NCBI RefSeq assembly: GCF_004137355.1
Contig: NZ_SDVB01000311.1
Span: 248,001 to 312,000, forward strand
DNA from: Ciceribacter ferrooxidans
GTDB taxonomy: Bacteria > Pseudomonadota > Alphaproteobacteria > Rhizobiales > Rhizobiaceae
Direction of reading: 5' to 3'
Length of the DNA: 64,000 nt
The notes beneath the pieces are model-generated. The model searched no databases and was not told where the DNA came from. It worked only from the letters and a program-made list of their open reading frames with translations. The number at the start of each line of letters is the position of its first letter. Positions within the stretch are counted from its first letter, which is position 1. This document shows positions 17,151 to 26,869 of this stretch, piece by piece. Both the position numbers and the translations under genes were made by a program.

Positions 17151-18773
17151 TCAGACGCGCAGACCCGGCGCCTCCTGCCCGGTGCGTTCGACGTATTCGG
17201 CATACCCACCGCCATATTGGTGGATGCCATCCGGTGTGAGTTCCAGCACGCGATTGGACAGCGCCGACAGGAAGCGGCGATCGTGAGAGACGAATAGCAT
17301 GGTGCCCTCATAAGCCGAGAGTGCTTTGATCAGCATCTCCTTCGTATCGAGATCGAGGTGGTTGGTCGGCTCGTCGAGAACGAGGAAGTTCGGCGGGTCG
17401 AACAGCATCGCGGCCATCACCAGCCGCGCCTTCTCGCCGCCAGAGAGCACCCGGCAACGCTTCTCGATGTCATCGCCCGAAAAGCCGAAACAGCCGGCGA
17501 GCGCCCGGAGCGGTGCCTGCCCGGCCTTTGGAAAGCGCTCCTCCAGCCATTGCAGTATGGTGCTGTCGCCGTCGAGCAGGTCCATGGCGTGCTGGGCGAA
17601 ATAGCCGAGCTTGACGCCAGCGCCGAGCGAAACGTTCCCCTTGTCCGGTGCGGCAGTGCCGGTGACGAGCTTGAGCAATGTCGACTTGCCGGCACCGTTG
17701 ATGCCCATGATGCACCAGCGTTCGCGCCGCCGTACCATGAAATCAAAACCGTCATAGATCGCCCGGCTGCCGTAGGCCTTGTGGACGTTCTTGAGATTGA
17801 CCACGTCTTCGCCGGAGCGTGGCGCCGGCAGGAATTCGAAGGCGACCGTCTGTCGCCGGCGTGGCGGTTCGACGCGGTCGATCTTTTCAAGCTTCTTCAC
17901 CCGGCTCTGAACCTGCGAGGCGTGAGAGGCGCGGGCCTTGAAACGCTCGATGAACTTGATCTCCTTGGCCAGCATCGCCTGCTGGCGCTCGAACTGTGCC
18001 TGCTGCTGCCTCTCGTTCAGCGCCCGCTGTTCTTCATAGAACCCATAATCGCCAGTATAGGTCGTCAACGTGCCCCCATCGATCTCGATGATCTTGGTGA
18101 CGATCCGGTTCATGAACTCCCGGTCATGGGATGTCATCAACAGCGCGCCGTCATAGCCCTTCAGGAATTCCTCCAGCCAGATCAGGCTTTCGATATCGAG
18201 ATGGTTGCTCGGTTCGTCGAGCAGCATGACGTCCGGACGCATCAAAAGGATGCGGGCAAGCGCCACGCGCATCTTCCAGCCACCCGACAGATTGGCGACG
18301 TCGCCATCCATCATCTCCTGGCTGAAGCTCAGTCCCGCCAGAACCTCGCGGGCGCGCCCCTCCAGCGCATAACCGTCGAGTTCCTCGTAACGCGCCTGCA
18401 CCTCGCCATAGCGTTCGATGATCGCGTCCATTTCATCCATGCGGTCCGGATCCGACATCGCCGCCTCCAACTGGCGAAGCTCCGAAGCCACGGCGCTGAC
18501 CGGCCCTGCCCCTTCTATCACCTCGGCGACGGCCGACCGCCCAGTCATCTCGCCGACATCCTGGTCGAAATAGCCGATCGTCACACCCTTCTCGACGGAG
18601 ACCTGCCCCTCGTCAGGCAGTTCCTCGCCGGTGATCATCCGAAAGAGCGTCGTCTTCCCCGCCCCGTTCGGCCCGACAAGACCGATTTTCTCGCCCCGGT
18701 TCAACGCTGCCGAGGCTTCGATGTAGAGGATGCGGTGGCTGTTGGATTTGCTGATATTGTCGATGCGGATCAT
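17151..18773 (-). CDS. ABC-F family ATPase (YbiT/YheS-like)
   Basis: A 540-residue protein with two ATPase domains and no membrane segment. The first domain has GLVGPNGAGKTTLFRM and signature LSGGWKMRVALA; the second has GINGAGKSTLLKL and LSGGEKARLVMA. Walker B sequences are VMLLDEPSNHLD and FLVLDEPTNHLD. The charged linker between them (about residues 245-300, with many Q, E and R) is the P-site interaction motif of ABC-F proteins. ABC-F proteins bind the ribosome E site and adjust translation or give antibiotic protection. Length and signature fit the housekeeping YbiT-like branch better than resistance factors. A second ABC-F gene lies at 51590-53422. Confidence 0.9.
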   Translation of the reverse strand: MIRIDNISKSNSHRILYIEASAALNRGEKIGLVGPNGAGKTTLFRMITGEELPDEGQVSVEKGVTIGYFDQDVGEMTGRSAVAEVIEGAGPVSAVASELRQLEAAMSDPDRMDEMDAIIERYGEVQARYEELDGYALEGRAREVLAGLSFSQEMMDGDVANLSGGWKMRVALARILLMRPDVMLLDEPSNHLDIESLIWLEEFLKGYDGALLMTSHDREFMNRIVTKIIEIDGGTLTTYTGDYGFYEEQRALNERQQQAQFERQQAMLAKEIKFIERFKARASHASQVQSRVKKLEKIDRVEPPRRRQTVAFEFLPAPRSGEDVVNLKNVHKAYGSRAIYDGFDFMVRRRERWCIMGINGAGKSTLLKLVTGTAAPDKGNVSLGAGVKLGYFAQHAMDLLDGDSTILQWLEERFPKAGQAPLRALAGCFGFSGDDIEKRCRVLSGGEKARLVMAAMLFDPPNFLVLDEPTNHLDLDTKEMLIKALSAYEGTMLFVSHDRRFLSALSNRVLELTPDGIHQYGGGYAEYVERTGQEAPGLRV

Positions 18774-19000
18774 TGGGGAGAACGGGCCTGTTTGGTTGCG
18801 GGCACCCGTATGGCATGGGCAGACGCAACTGTCACGCAGACGGACGCAACCTGATCACTGTCGCGGCGATAGCGTCGGGCGAGATCATCAGTCACTAGGT
18901 ACGTGTCAGGCGAGTCAAACGTAATACTTGGTAGATCTGGGAGAACCAACCAGAATCGGAACACAGTTCGAAGAACCGCGCCTACTGGCTTGTTGGCCGA

Positions 19001-19090
19001 TGGCGGAGAGGGTGGGATTCGAACCCACGATACGGTTGCCCGTATGCCGCATTTCGAGTGCGGTGCTTTCGACCACTCAGCCACCTCTCC
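19001..19090 (-). tRNA. tRNA-Ser (anticodon CGA)
   Basis: A 90-base class II tRNA with encoded CCA. The acceptor arm GGAGAGG pairs with CCTCTCC, the TPsiC arm reads GGGTTCGAATCCC, and the anticodon loop CTCGAAA gives CGA for serine. The long variable arm expected for tRNA-Ser is present. Confidence 0.97.
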
Positions 19091-19187
19091 GGTCACATTG
19101 GTCGGCGCGATTTGTGCGCGGGCTGTCTCATAGCGACGAAAGTCCGGCCTGACAAGGGTGAATATCAAATCGCCCAGAGCTTTTGTC

Positions 19188-19216
19188 TTGACAGTTTTTT
19201 GCGCCTCACGTATGCG
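19188..19216 (+). promoter_or_regulatory. Sigma-70 type promoter of rplU-rpmA
   Basis: TTGACA and TATGCG are separated by exactly 17 bases, upstream of rplU and downstream of the tRNA. It implies a leader of about 165 bases before the rplU start. Confidence 0.7.
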
Positions 19217-19389
19217 GACGGTGAATTAGGCATGGGCTAACTGTGCCTTGATTTCTCTGGCCCTTTGGACAGAGTTCGCCGGCAGGTATGAACGGTTCTT
19301 CGTGAGCCGAACAAGCCTGCTCCACCCGACTGGCAAAAAGACGGCCGTCCCGCAGGGGCAGAGCCGGAACGAACATGAAAGGATAAAAA

Positions 19390-19704
19390 ATGTTCGCAGT
19401 CATCAAGACCGGCGGTAAGCAGTACCGCGTTGCAGCCAATGACGTGCTGACCATCGAAAAGCTGGAAGCCGCCGCTGGCGACAAGATCGAATTTACCGAA
19501 GTCCTCGTGATCGGCGAAGGCGCCGACGCCAAGATCGGCGCTCCCTTCGTAAAGGGCGCCAGCGTCAAGGCGGAAGTTGTTGAGCATAACCGCGACAAGA
19601 AGGTCATCGCCTTCAAGAAGCGCCGTCGCCAGAACTCCAAGCGTTCGCGCGGCCATCGCCAGCACCACACGGTCGTCCGCATCACCGACATCGTTGCGGC
19701 TTAA
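19390..19704 (+). CDS. rplU: 50S ribosomal protein L21
   Basis: A 104-residue ribosomal protein. It opens [20 protein letters not shown] and contains the conserved C-terminal [20 protein letters not shown] and VVRITDI. It binds 23S rRNA in the large subunit. A GAAAGGA site precedes the ATG. It is followed 37 bases later by rpmA, the usual order. Transcription probably starts about 165 bases upstream from the TTGACA promoter. That leader could hold an autoregulatory RNA fold, since many ribosomal operons use such control, but I cannot assign a known motif. Confidence 0.98.
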   Translation: MFAVIKTGGKQYRVAANDVLTIEKLEAAAGDKIEFTEVLVIGEGADAKIGAPFVKGASVKAEVVEHNRDKKVIAFKKRRRQNSKRSRGHRQHHTVVRITDIVAA

Positions 19705-19741
19705 CGGTTCACGGGTACTTAAGGTTTAAAGGAGAAGTCCA

Positions 19742-20014
19742 ATGGCACACAAAAAAGCTGGCGGTTCCTCGCGCAACGGTCGCGATTCCGAATCCAAGCG
19801 CCTTGGCGTAAAGAAGTTCGGCGGCGAAGTCGTCATTCCGGGCAACATTATCGTTCGTCAGCGTGGCACGCAGTGGCATCCCGGCGCCAACGTCGGCATG
19901 GGCAAGGACCACACCCTCTTTGCACTCGCCGCCGGTAATGTCGCCTACCGTACGAAGGCCAATGGCCGCGTGTACGTGTCGGTAATGCCGAAAACGGCAG
20001 AAGCAGCGGAATAA
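19742..20014 (+). CDS. rpmA: 50S ribosomal protein L27
   Basis: A 90-residue ribosomal protein starting [19 protein letters not shown]. The N-terminal tail is the part that reaches the peptidyl transferase centre, and no N-terminal cleavage extension is present. The segments [19 protein letters not shown] and [11 protein letters not shown] are diagnostic. A GGAGAAG site precedes the ATG. It is the second gene of the rplU-rpmA operon, closed by a strong terminator at 20085-20123. Obg, its common operon partner elsewhere, lies 1.6 kb downstream behind two acetyltransferase genes. Confidence 0.98.
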   Translation: MAHKKAGGSSRNGRDSESKRLGVKKFGGEVVIPGNIIVRQRGTQWHPGANVGMGKDHTLFALAAGNVAYRTKANGRVYVSVMPKTAEAAE

Positions 20015-20084
20015 GCCGGCAACGCTCTAAAACAGCCGGCGTCGCATCGACCCGGCTGGACTTAGCAGGTTCAGAAAAAGCCAG

Positions 20085-20123
20085 AAGGGGAGATGGGGCG
20101 CCACCCAACTCCCCTTTTCTTTT
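20085..20123 (+). terminator. Rho-independent terminator after rpmA
   Basis: AAGGGGAG pairs with CTCCCCTT around a 16-base loop and is followed by a TTCTTTT tail. Confidence 0.85.
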
Positions 20124-20152
20124 GCGCTTTTTACTCGAAGGAGGACTGAACC

Positions 20153-20788
20153 ATGCAAAGTGAGCTGTTACGGGACGACCAGTACCGGTCGCCCAAGGAC
20201 CGGCTGAGGCCGGATCGGTTAAGGAGCGATTGTCCTGTCCTGTTGTCACAGAGGCTCGTCATGCGCGCGCCCCACGAAGAAGACATCGACGCCCTTTCTC
20301 ATCTCGCCAACAACGCCGCCGTCGCGACCATGGTGTCGCGGATGCCTCATCCCTACACGGCAAAAGACGCCGCCGACTTCGTGCGACGCTCCAATCTCGG
20401 CGAGATCGGCAAGTGCGTCTACGCGATTACGAAGACGGAGAACGGCGCGTTTCTGGGCTGCTGCGGGCTGGAACCGCATCAAAGCGATCCCGAGACACTC
20501 GAGATCGGCTACTGGCTCGGTCAGCCTTATTGGAACCAGGGTTATGCGACCGAAGCAGCACATGCGCTCATCGACATGGCATTCCGTACCCGGGAGATCC
20601 GTTTCATCGACGCCCGCTGCCGCGTGACGAATATCCCATCCCGGCGCGTGATCCAGAAGTGCGGCTTCCAGTTCCAGGGATCCGGAATGGTCGGCAGCCT
20701 TGCGCTCGGTGGCATGGTACCGGTCGAGTGGTACCGGCTGGATCGGAAGACCTGGATGTCCCTGAAGAGCTGGGGGGAAATGCGATGA
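20153..20788 (+). CDS. GNAT family N-acetyltransferase (RimJ/RimL type)
   Basis: A 211-residue acetyltransferase. After about 30 less conserved residues it shows LLSQRLVMRAPHEEDID, then the acetyl-CoA site region LEIGYWLGQPYWNQGYATEA and RVTNIPSRRVIQKCGF. These are the marks of the Acetyltransf_3 (RimJ/RimL) group, which acetylates protein N termini or small molecules. A GGAGG site 9 bases upstream supports the ATG. Its stop overlaps the start of the next acetyltransferase in an ATGA. The pair sits between rpmA and obgE, as in several Rhizobiaceae. Substrate unknown. Confidence 0.88.
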   Translation: MQSELLRDDQYRSPKDRLRPDRLRSDCPVLLSQRLVMRAPHEEDIDALSHLANNAAVATMVSRMPHPYTAKDAADFVRRSNLGEIGKCVYAITKTENGAFLGCCGLEPHQSDPETLEIGYWLGQPYWNQGYATEAAHALIDMAFRTREIRFIDARCRVTNIPSRRVIQKCGFQFQGSGMVGSLALGGMVPVEWYRLDRKTWMSLKSWGEMR

Positions 20789-21363
20789 ACGCGCTACTCC
20801 CCAGAGAAGCAGCCTCGCTTCCCGGCCCCTGCCCGGTCGTTCGCACCGGGCAGCTGGTGCTGCGCCCGCACAAGATGAGCGACGCCCCCGCGATTGCCGA
20901 ATCCCTTGGCGATTTTCAGGTCGCACGCATGCTGGCGCGGATCCCCGTGCCGTTCGACCTGCAAGACGCCACCGACTGGCTGAACCGCACCGGAGCCATT
21001 GCGACACCCGACTGGTCATTCGCCATCACCACGGGCGACGATGTCCATATCGGGGCGGTTGCCATCGAGCTTAGAAACGGGCGATGGCATCTCGGCTACT
21101 GGCTGAACCGTTACTTCTGGGGAAGAGGCTTCATGAGCGAGGCGGTCGCGGCCGGGATTGATCGCTTCTATCGGCGCATGCCCGAGGCGATCATCCATTC
21201 CGGTGCGTTCGCGGACAACACGGCATCGCTCAAAATTCAGGAGAAGCTCGGCTTCTCGATCATGCGCTGTGACGACCTCTACAGCCGCGCACGGGGAGCA
21301 ATGACACCCCATATCGAAACCAGGCTTGCCCCGGCGAGTTTCCGTCGCCCGGCATGCCTGTAG
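20785..21363 (+). CDS. GNAT family N-acetyltransferase (RimJ/RimL type)
   Basis: A 192-residue acetyltransferase, probably a diverged tandem duplicate of the gene before it. RTGQLVLRPHKMSDAPAI begins the fold; HLGYWLNRYFWGRGFMSEAV is the acetyl-CoA binding region, and FADNTASLKIQEKLGF the fourth motif. It is translationally coupled to its neighbour by a four-base overlap. The two may act together or as a heterodimer, but that is inference. A perfect 11-base-pair hairpin follows 18 bases after the stop. Confidence 0.88.
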   Translation: MNALLPREAASLPGPCPVVRTGQLVLRPHKMSDAPAIAESLGDFQVARMLARIPVPFDLQDATDWLNRTGAIATPDWSFAITTGDDVHIGAVAIELRNGRWHLGYWLNRYFWGRGFMSEAVAAGIDRFYRRMPEAIIHSGAFADNTASLKIQEKLGFSIMRCDDLYSRARGAMTPHIETRLAPASFRRPACL

Positions 21364-21381
21364 ATTGGCGGACAGGGGCCT

Positions 21382-21410
21382 TTGCCGGACGGTCGGGTGC
21401 CGTCCGGCAA
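21382..21410 (+). terminator. Perfect hairpin after the acetyltransferase pair
   Basis: TTGCCGGACGG and CCGTCCGGCAA form a perfect 11-base-pair stem around a 7-base loop. There is no run of T afterwards, so it may stabilise the 3' end rather than terminate on its own. Confidence 0.5.
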
Positions 21411-21520
21411 CATCAAGCCGAAGCAGAAAACGATCATGCCTTTCCAGCCGGATCGAATTTCATACCGACGGCGATGCCAAACTGAATGTTGTAAGTCGCG
21501 AAGTTCGCGATACTCTTTGA

Positions 21521-23827
<2,307 letters not shown>

Positions 23828-23835
<8 letters not shown>

Positions 23836-25111
23836 TGCAGTTGCCACTTCTGACGACATTCAAGCGCTGATGCTCGATATTGGTTCTCGCGCCAAAGCGG
23901 CAGCCCGGCCGCTTGCAATCGCGACGACCGAACAGAAGAACCGCGCATTGCACTCGATGGCGCAGGCGATCGTCGACAGCACGGAGCTGATTCTCGCCGC
24001 CAATGCCATCGATGTCGAGAATGGCAAGGCTTCTGGCCTGACAGGTTCTTTCATGGATCGCCTGACGCTTGATGCCAGCCGGGTCGCGGCGATCGCCCAA
24101 GGCATACGTGAAGTCGCGGCGCTCAAGGATCCCGTGGGCGAGGTCATTGCGGCGTGGGATCGCCCCAACGGCCTTCATATCGAGCGCGTGCGCACGCCCC
24201 TCGGCGTCATCGGCGTCATTTATGAAAGCCGCCCGAACGTCACGGCCGATGCCGGAGCACTCTGCCTCAAGGCCGGCAATGCCGTGATCCTAAGGGGTGG
24301 CTCCGATTCAGCCCATTCCTCGCGAGCCATCCATGCCTGCCTCGCTACAGGCCTCCGCTCGGCGAGTCTTCCGGAAGATGCGATCCAGCTGGTGCCGGTC
24401 ACCGATCGTGCCGCGGTCGGCGCCATGCTGACCGGCCTTGGCGGCGCGATCGATGTGATCGTGCCGCGGGGCGGCAAGAGCCTAGTGGCTCGCGTCCAGT
24501 CGGAAGCACGCGTGCCCGTCTTCGCGCACCTGGAAGGCCTCTGCCACGTCTACGTCGATCGTTCCGCCGATCTGGAAATGGCCAGGAAGATCGTGCTCAA
24601 CGCGAAGATGCGACGTACCGGCGTCTGTGGCGCCGCCGAAACCCTTCTGGTCGACCGTGCCGCCGCCGGCACCCACCTCGCTCCGATTCTGGAAACGCTG
24701 GCACAGGCCGGCTGCGAGCTTCGCGCCTCACCGGAGGTGCGAGCTCTATTTCCGGCTGCGACGCCGGCTACGGAAGAGGATTGGCGGACGGAATATCTCG
24801 ACGCCGTGATCGCGGTCACGTTCGTGGACGGCGTGTCTGGCGCGATTGAGCACATCGCCCAGTATTCATCCAATCATACGGAGGCCATCATCGCCGAAGA
24901 TCCGAAGGCGGTCGAGCGGTTCTTCAACGAAGTCGATTCCGCGATCCTCCTGCATAACGCGTCCACGCAGTTTGCCGACGGCGGCGAGTTCGGAATGGGA
25001 GCGGAGATCGGGATTGCCACCGGAAAGATGCACGCTCGAGGTCCCGTCGGCGTGGAACAACTGACCTCGTTCAAGTATCGGGTTCACGGCACCGGACAGG
25101 TCAGGCCCTGA
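23828..25111 (+). CDS. proA: Gamma-glutamyl phosphate reductase
   Basis: A 427-residue NADPH-dependent enzyme that reduces gamma-glutamyl phosphate to glutamate semialdehyde, the second proline step. It belongs to the aldehyde dehydrogenase fold; the catalytic cysteine lies in [17 protein letters not shown]. Other marks are [18 protein letters not shown] and [14 protein letters not shown]. The start lies inside the last codons of proB, eight bases before its stop. ProA and ProB are thought to channel the unstable intermediate between them. Confidence 0.97.
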
Positions 25112-25112
25112 C

Positions 25113-25736
25113 GTGCGAGAAGAGGCGATCGCCCATCGCTACCGGTTCATGCCACACGTGGAGCGCGGCATGGCCATCGGACTGTTCGGCGGATCGTTCA
25201 ATCCCCCGCACGACGGTCATCTGTTGGTGGCGGAAATCGCGCTTCGGCGCCTCGGTCTCGACCAATTGTGGTGGATTGTCACCCCCGGCAATCCCCTGAA
25301 GAGCCGCAGTGCACTCCCCCCGTTGAGCCACCGGCTGAAACTCTGCGAGGCATTAGTACGGGATCCCCGCATCAAGGTTACCGCGTTCGAGCAGACACTC
25401 GGGACACCCTACACGGCGGAGACGTTGAGTTTTGTAAAGCGTCGCAATCCACAAGTGAACTTTGTCTGGATCATGGGCGCGGACAATCTGAAGAGCTTTC
25501 ACCGCTGGCAGCATTGGCGCCGAATCGCAACGACGTTCCCGATCGCCGTGATCGATCGGCCGGGAGCGACCCTTTCCTATCTCTCCTCCAAGATGGCCCG
25601 GACTTTTTCGCGCACACGCATCGACGAGGACGACGCGGCCGTCCTCTGGAAGAAGGAGCCGCCAGCCTGGACGTTCATTCACGGGCCACGCTCTTCTCTC
25701 AGTTCCACAGCGCTGCGAGAGGCGGCTGAGGGATAG
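25113..25736 (+). CDS. nadD: Nicotinate-mononucleotide adenylyltransferase
   Basis: A 207-residue enzyme that makes nicotinate adenine dinucleotide in NAD synthesis. The nucleotidyltransferase motif GLFGGSFNPPHDGHLLVAE is near residue 22, and the second motif, SSTALREAAEG, is at the end. The listed start is GTG immediately after proA; in-frame ATG codons at 25149 and 25170 are alternatives. The conserved fold needs only the part from MAIGLFGG onward. It lies in the order proA-nadD-rsfS-rlmH usual for Rhizobiaceae. Confidence 0.95.
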   Translation: MREEAIAHRYRFMPHVERGMAIGLFGGSFNPPHDGHLLVAEIALRRLGLDQLWWIVTPGNPLKSRSALPPLSHRLKLCEALVRDPRIKVTAFEQTLGTPYTAETLSFVKRRNPQVNFVWIMGADNLKSFHRWQHWRRIATTFPIAVIDRPGATLSYLSSKMARTFSRTRIDEDDAAVLWKKEPPAWTFIHGPRSSLSSTALREAAEG

Positions 25737-25844
25737 CATTTGCGGCACAACCCTTGAAAGATCGCGGATTTGATGCCACCTTTTTAGGGCATCTGCCGAG
25801 TCTGGCAGAAAGCAACGTGCTGTTCTTCAAGGAAAGGAAAGACT

Positions 25845-26258
25845 CTGACAACAGTACACACCAAGGGACGCACACCGGTTGTCGTCCCAAAGAGCACGGA
25901 ACGTGGCGCATTTGCCGTGGCCCGCGCTCTCGAGCAGGTCCTCGCAAGTCTCGAGGACTCGAAAGCAGAAGACATCGTCACCATCAACATTGCTGGAAAG
26001 TCAGCGCTCGGCGATTACATGGTCATCGCCTCCGGGCGTTCGACCCGGCATGTCGTCGCGATCTGCGAGCATCTCATTTCGGACCTGAAGGACGAGGGCT
26101 TCGGTAGCCCCCGTGTGGAAGGGCTCGACACGGGCGACTGGGTGCTCATTGACGCTGGTGATGTCATCGTACATGTCTTCCGTCCAGAAATCCGCGAGTT
26201 CTACAACATCGAGAAGATGTGGGCGGCTCCGGAGATGGAGGAAGGCAAGCTGCACTAA
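25845..26258 (+). CDS. rsfS: Ribosome silencing factor RsfS (probable CTG start)
   Basis: A 137-residue RsfS/YbeB (Iojap) protein if read from CTG at 25845. The core domain runs from ARALEQVLASLEDSKAEDIV to the end, with GKSALGDYMVIASGRSTRHV, GDWVLIDAGDVIVHVF and REFYNIEKMW. RsfS binds L14 and blocks joining of the ribosomal subunits during starvation. A GTG at 25917 begins exactly at the fold, but it has no ribosome binding site. The frame upstream reads TTVHTKGRTPVVVPKSTERG, which looks like a genuine rhizobial N-terminal extension. The only start-like codon before it is CTG, 5 bases after AGGAAAGGAAA. No ATG, GTG or TTG fits better. Confidence 0.85.
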   Translation: MTTVHTKGRTPVVVPKSTERGAFAVARALEQVLASLEDSKAEDIVTINIAGKSALGDYMVIASGRSTRHVVAICEHLISDLKDEGFGSPRVEGLDTGDWVLIDAGDVIVHVFRPEIREFYNIEKMWAAPEMEEGKLH

Positions 26259-26294
26259 CAGACGGATAACACCGGTATCCGCTGTGCCGATTGA

Positions 26295-26338
26295 AGTGGC
26301 AACGGCCAAGGTTGCCACTATTGGTCCTTGTGGCCAAT
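26295..26338 (+). other. Two tandem hairpins between rsfS and rlmH
   Basis: AGTGGCAAC-GGCCAAG-GTTGCCACT is a perfect 9-base-pair stem at 26295-26319, directly followed by ATTGG-N9-CCAAT at 26320-26338. They end 15 bases before the rlmH start and could affect processing or translation. Confidence 0.5.
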
Positions 26339-26353
26339 CAATGGAATAGGGAC

Positions 26354-26836
26354 ATGCGCATTGGTATCTTTGCCGTCGGGCGACTGAAAGCCGGCCCGGA
26401 GAAGGAACTTGCTTCCCGTTATATCGAGCGCTTTGCCAAGGCGGGTCCCGCCACCGGGCTAGAGTTCGCCCGCACCGTGGAGATTGCTGAAAGTCGTGCG
26501 TCGAACGCCGCGACACGCAAACGCGAGGAAGCCGCAGAGCTCATCAAGGCGATGCCGGCCGGGTCGCTGTTGGTCGTACTCGATGAGCACGGCAAGGCGC
26601 TCGACAGCGAGCAGTTCGCAGATTTTCTAGGGAAGTATCGAGATCGCGGCCAACGAGATCTGGTGATCCTGATCGGCGGAGCCGATGGCGTCGATCCTGA
26701 TCTTCACGGAAAGGCTGATGCCGTTCTCAATCTCGGTCGTATGACCTGGCCGCATCAGCTCGTGCGTATCCTCATCGCCGAGCAACTCTACCGTGCGGTC
26801 ACGATCCTTTCCGGCCACCCCTACCACCGGGCATGA
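26354..26836 (+). CDS. rlmH: 23S rRNA pseudouridine-1915 N3-methyltransferase RlmH
   Basis: A 160-residue SPOUT-class methyltransferase. It has MRIGIFAVGRLKAGPEKELA at the N terminus, LVVLDEHGKALDSEQFADFL in the middle, and the knot region LVILIGGADGVDPDLHGKAD, then MTWPHQLVRILIAEQLYRA at the end. These are the diagnostic RlmH motifs. It methylates pseudouridine 1915 in helix 69 of 23S rRNA on assembled ribosomes. An AGGGAC site precedes the ATG. It lies next to rsfS, another ribosome-binding factor. Confidence 0.96.
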   Translation: MRIGIFAVGRLKAGPEKELASRYIERFAKAGPATGLEFARTVEIAESRASNAATRKREEAAELIKAMPAGSLLVVLDEHGKALDSEQFADFLGKYRDRGQRDLVILIGGADGVDPDLHGKADAVLNLGRMTWPHQLVRILIAEQLYRAVTILSGHPYHRA

Positions 26837-26869
26837 ACCGCTGCCTCCGGACGTAAAGTCCGATTGTAG

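Noticed and set aside
17358-18854. A 498-codon open frame opposite the ABC-F gene
   Set aside because: Antisense shadow with repetitive composition; the ABC-F protein has all family motifs.
19001-19090. tRNA-Ser as an integration site
   Set aside because: No integrase and no partial tRNA repeat was found nearby.
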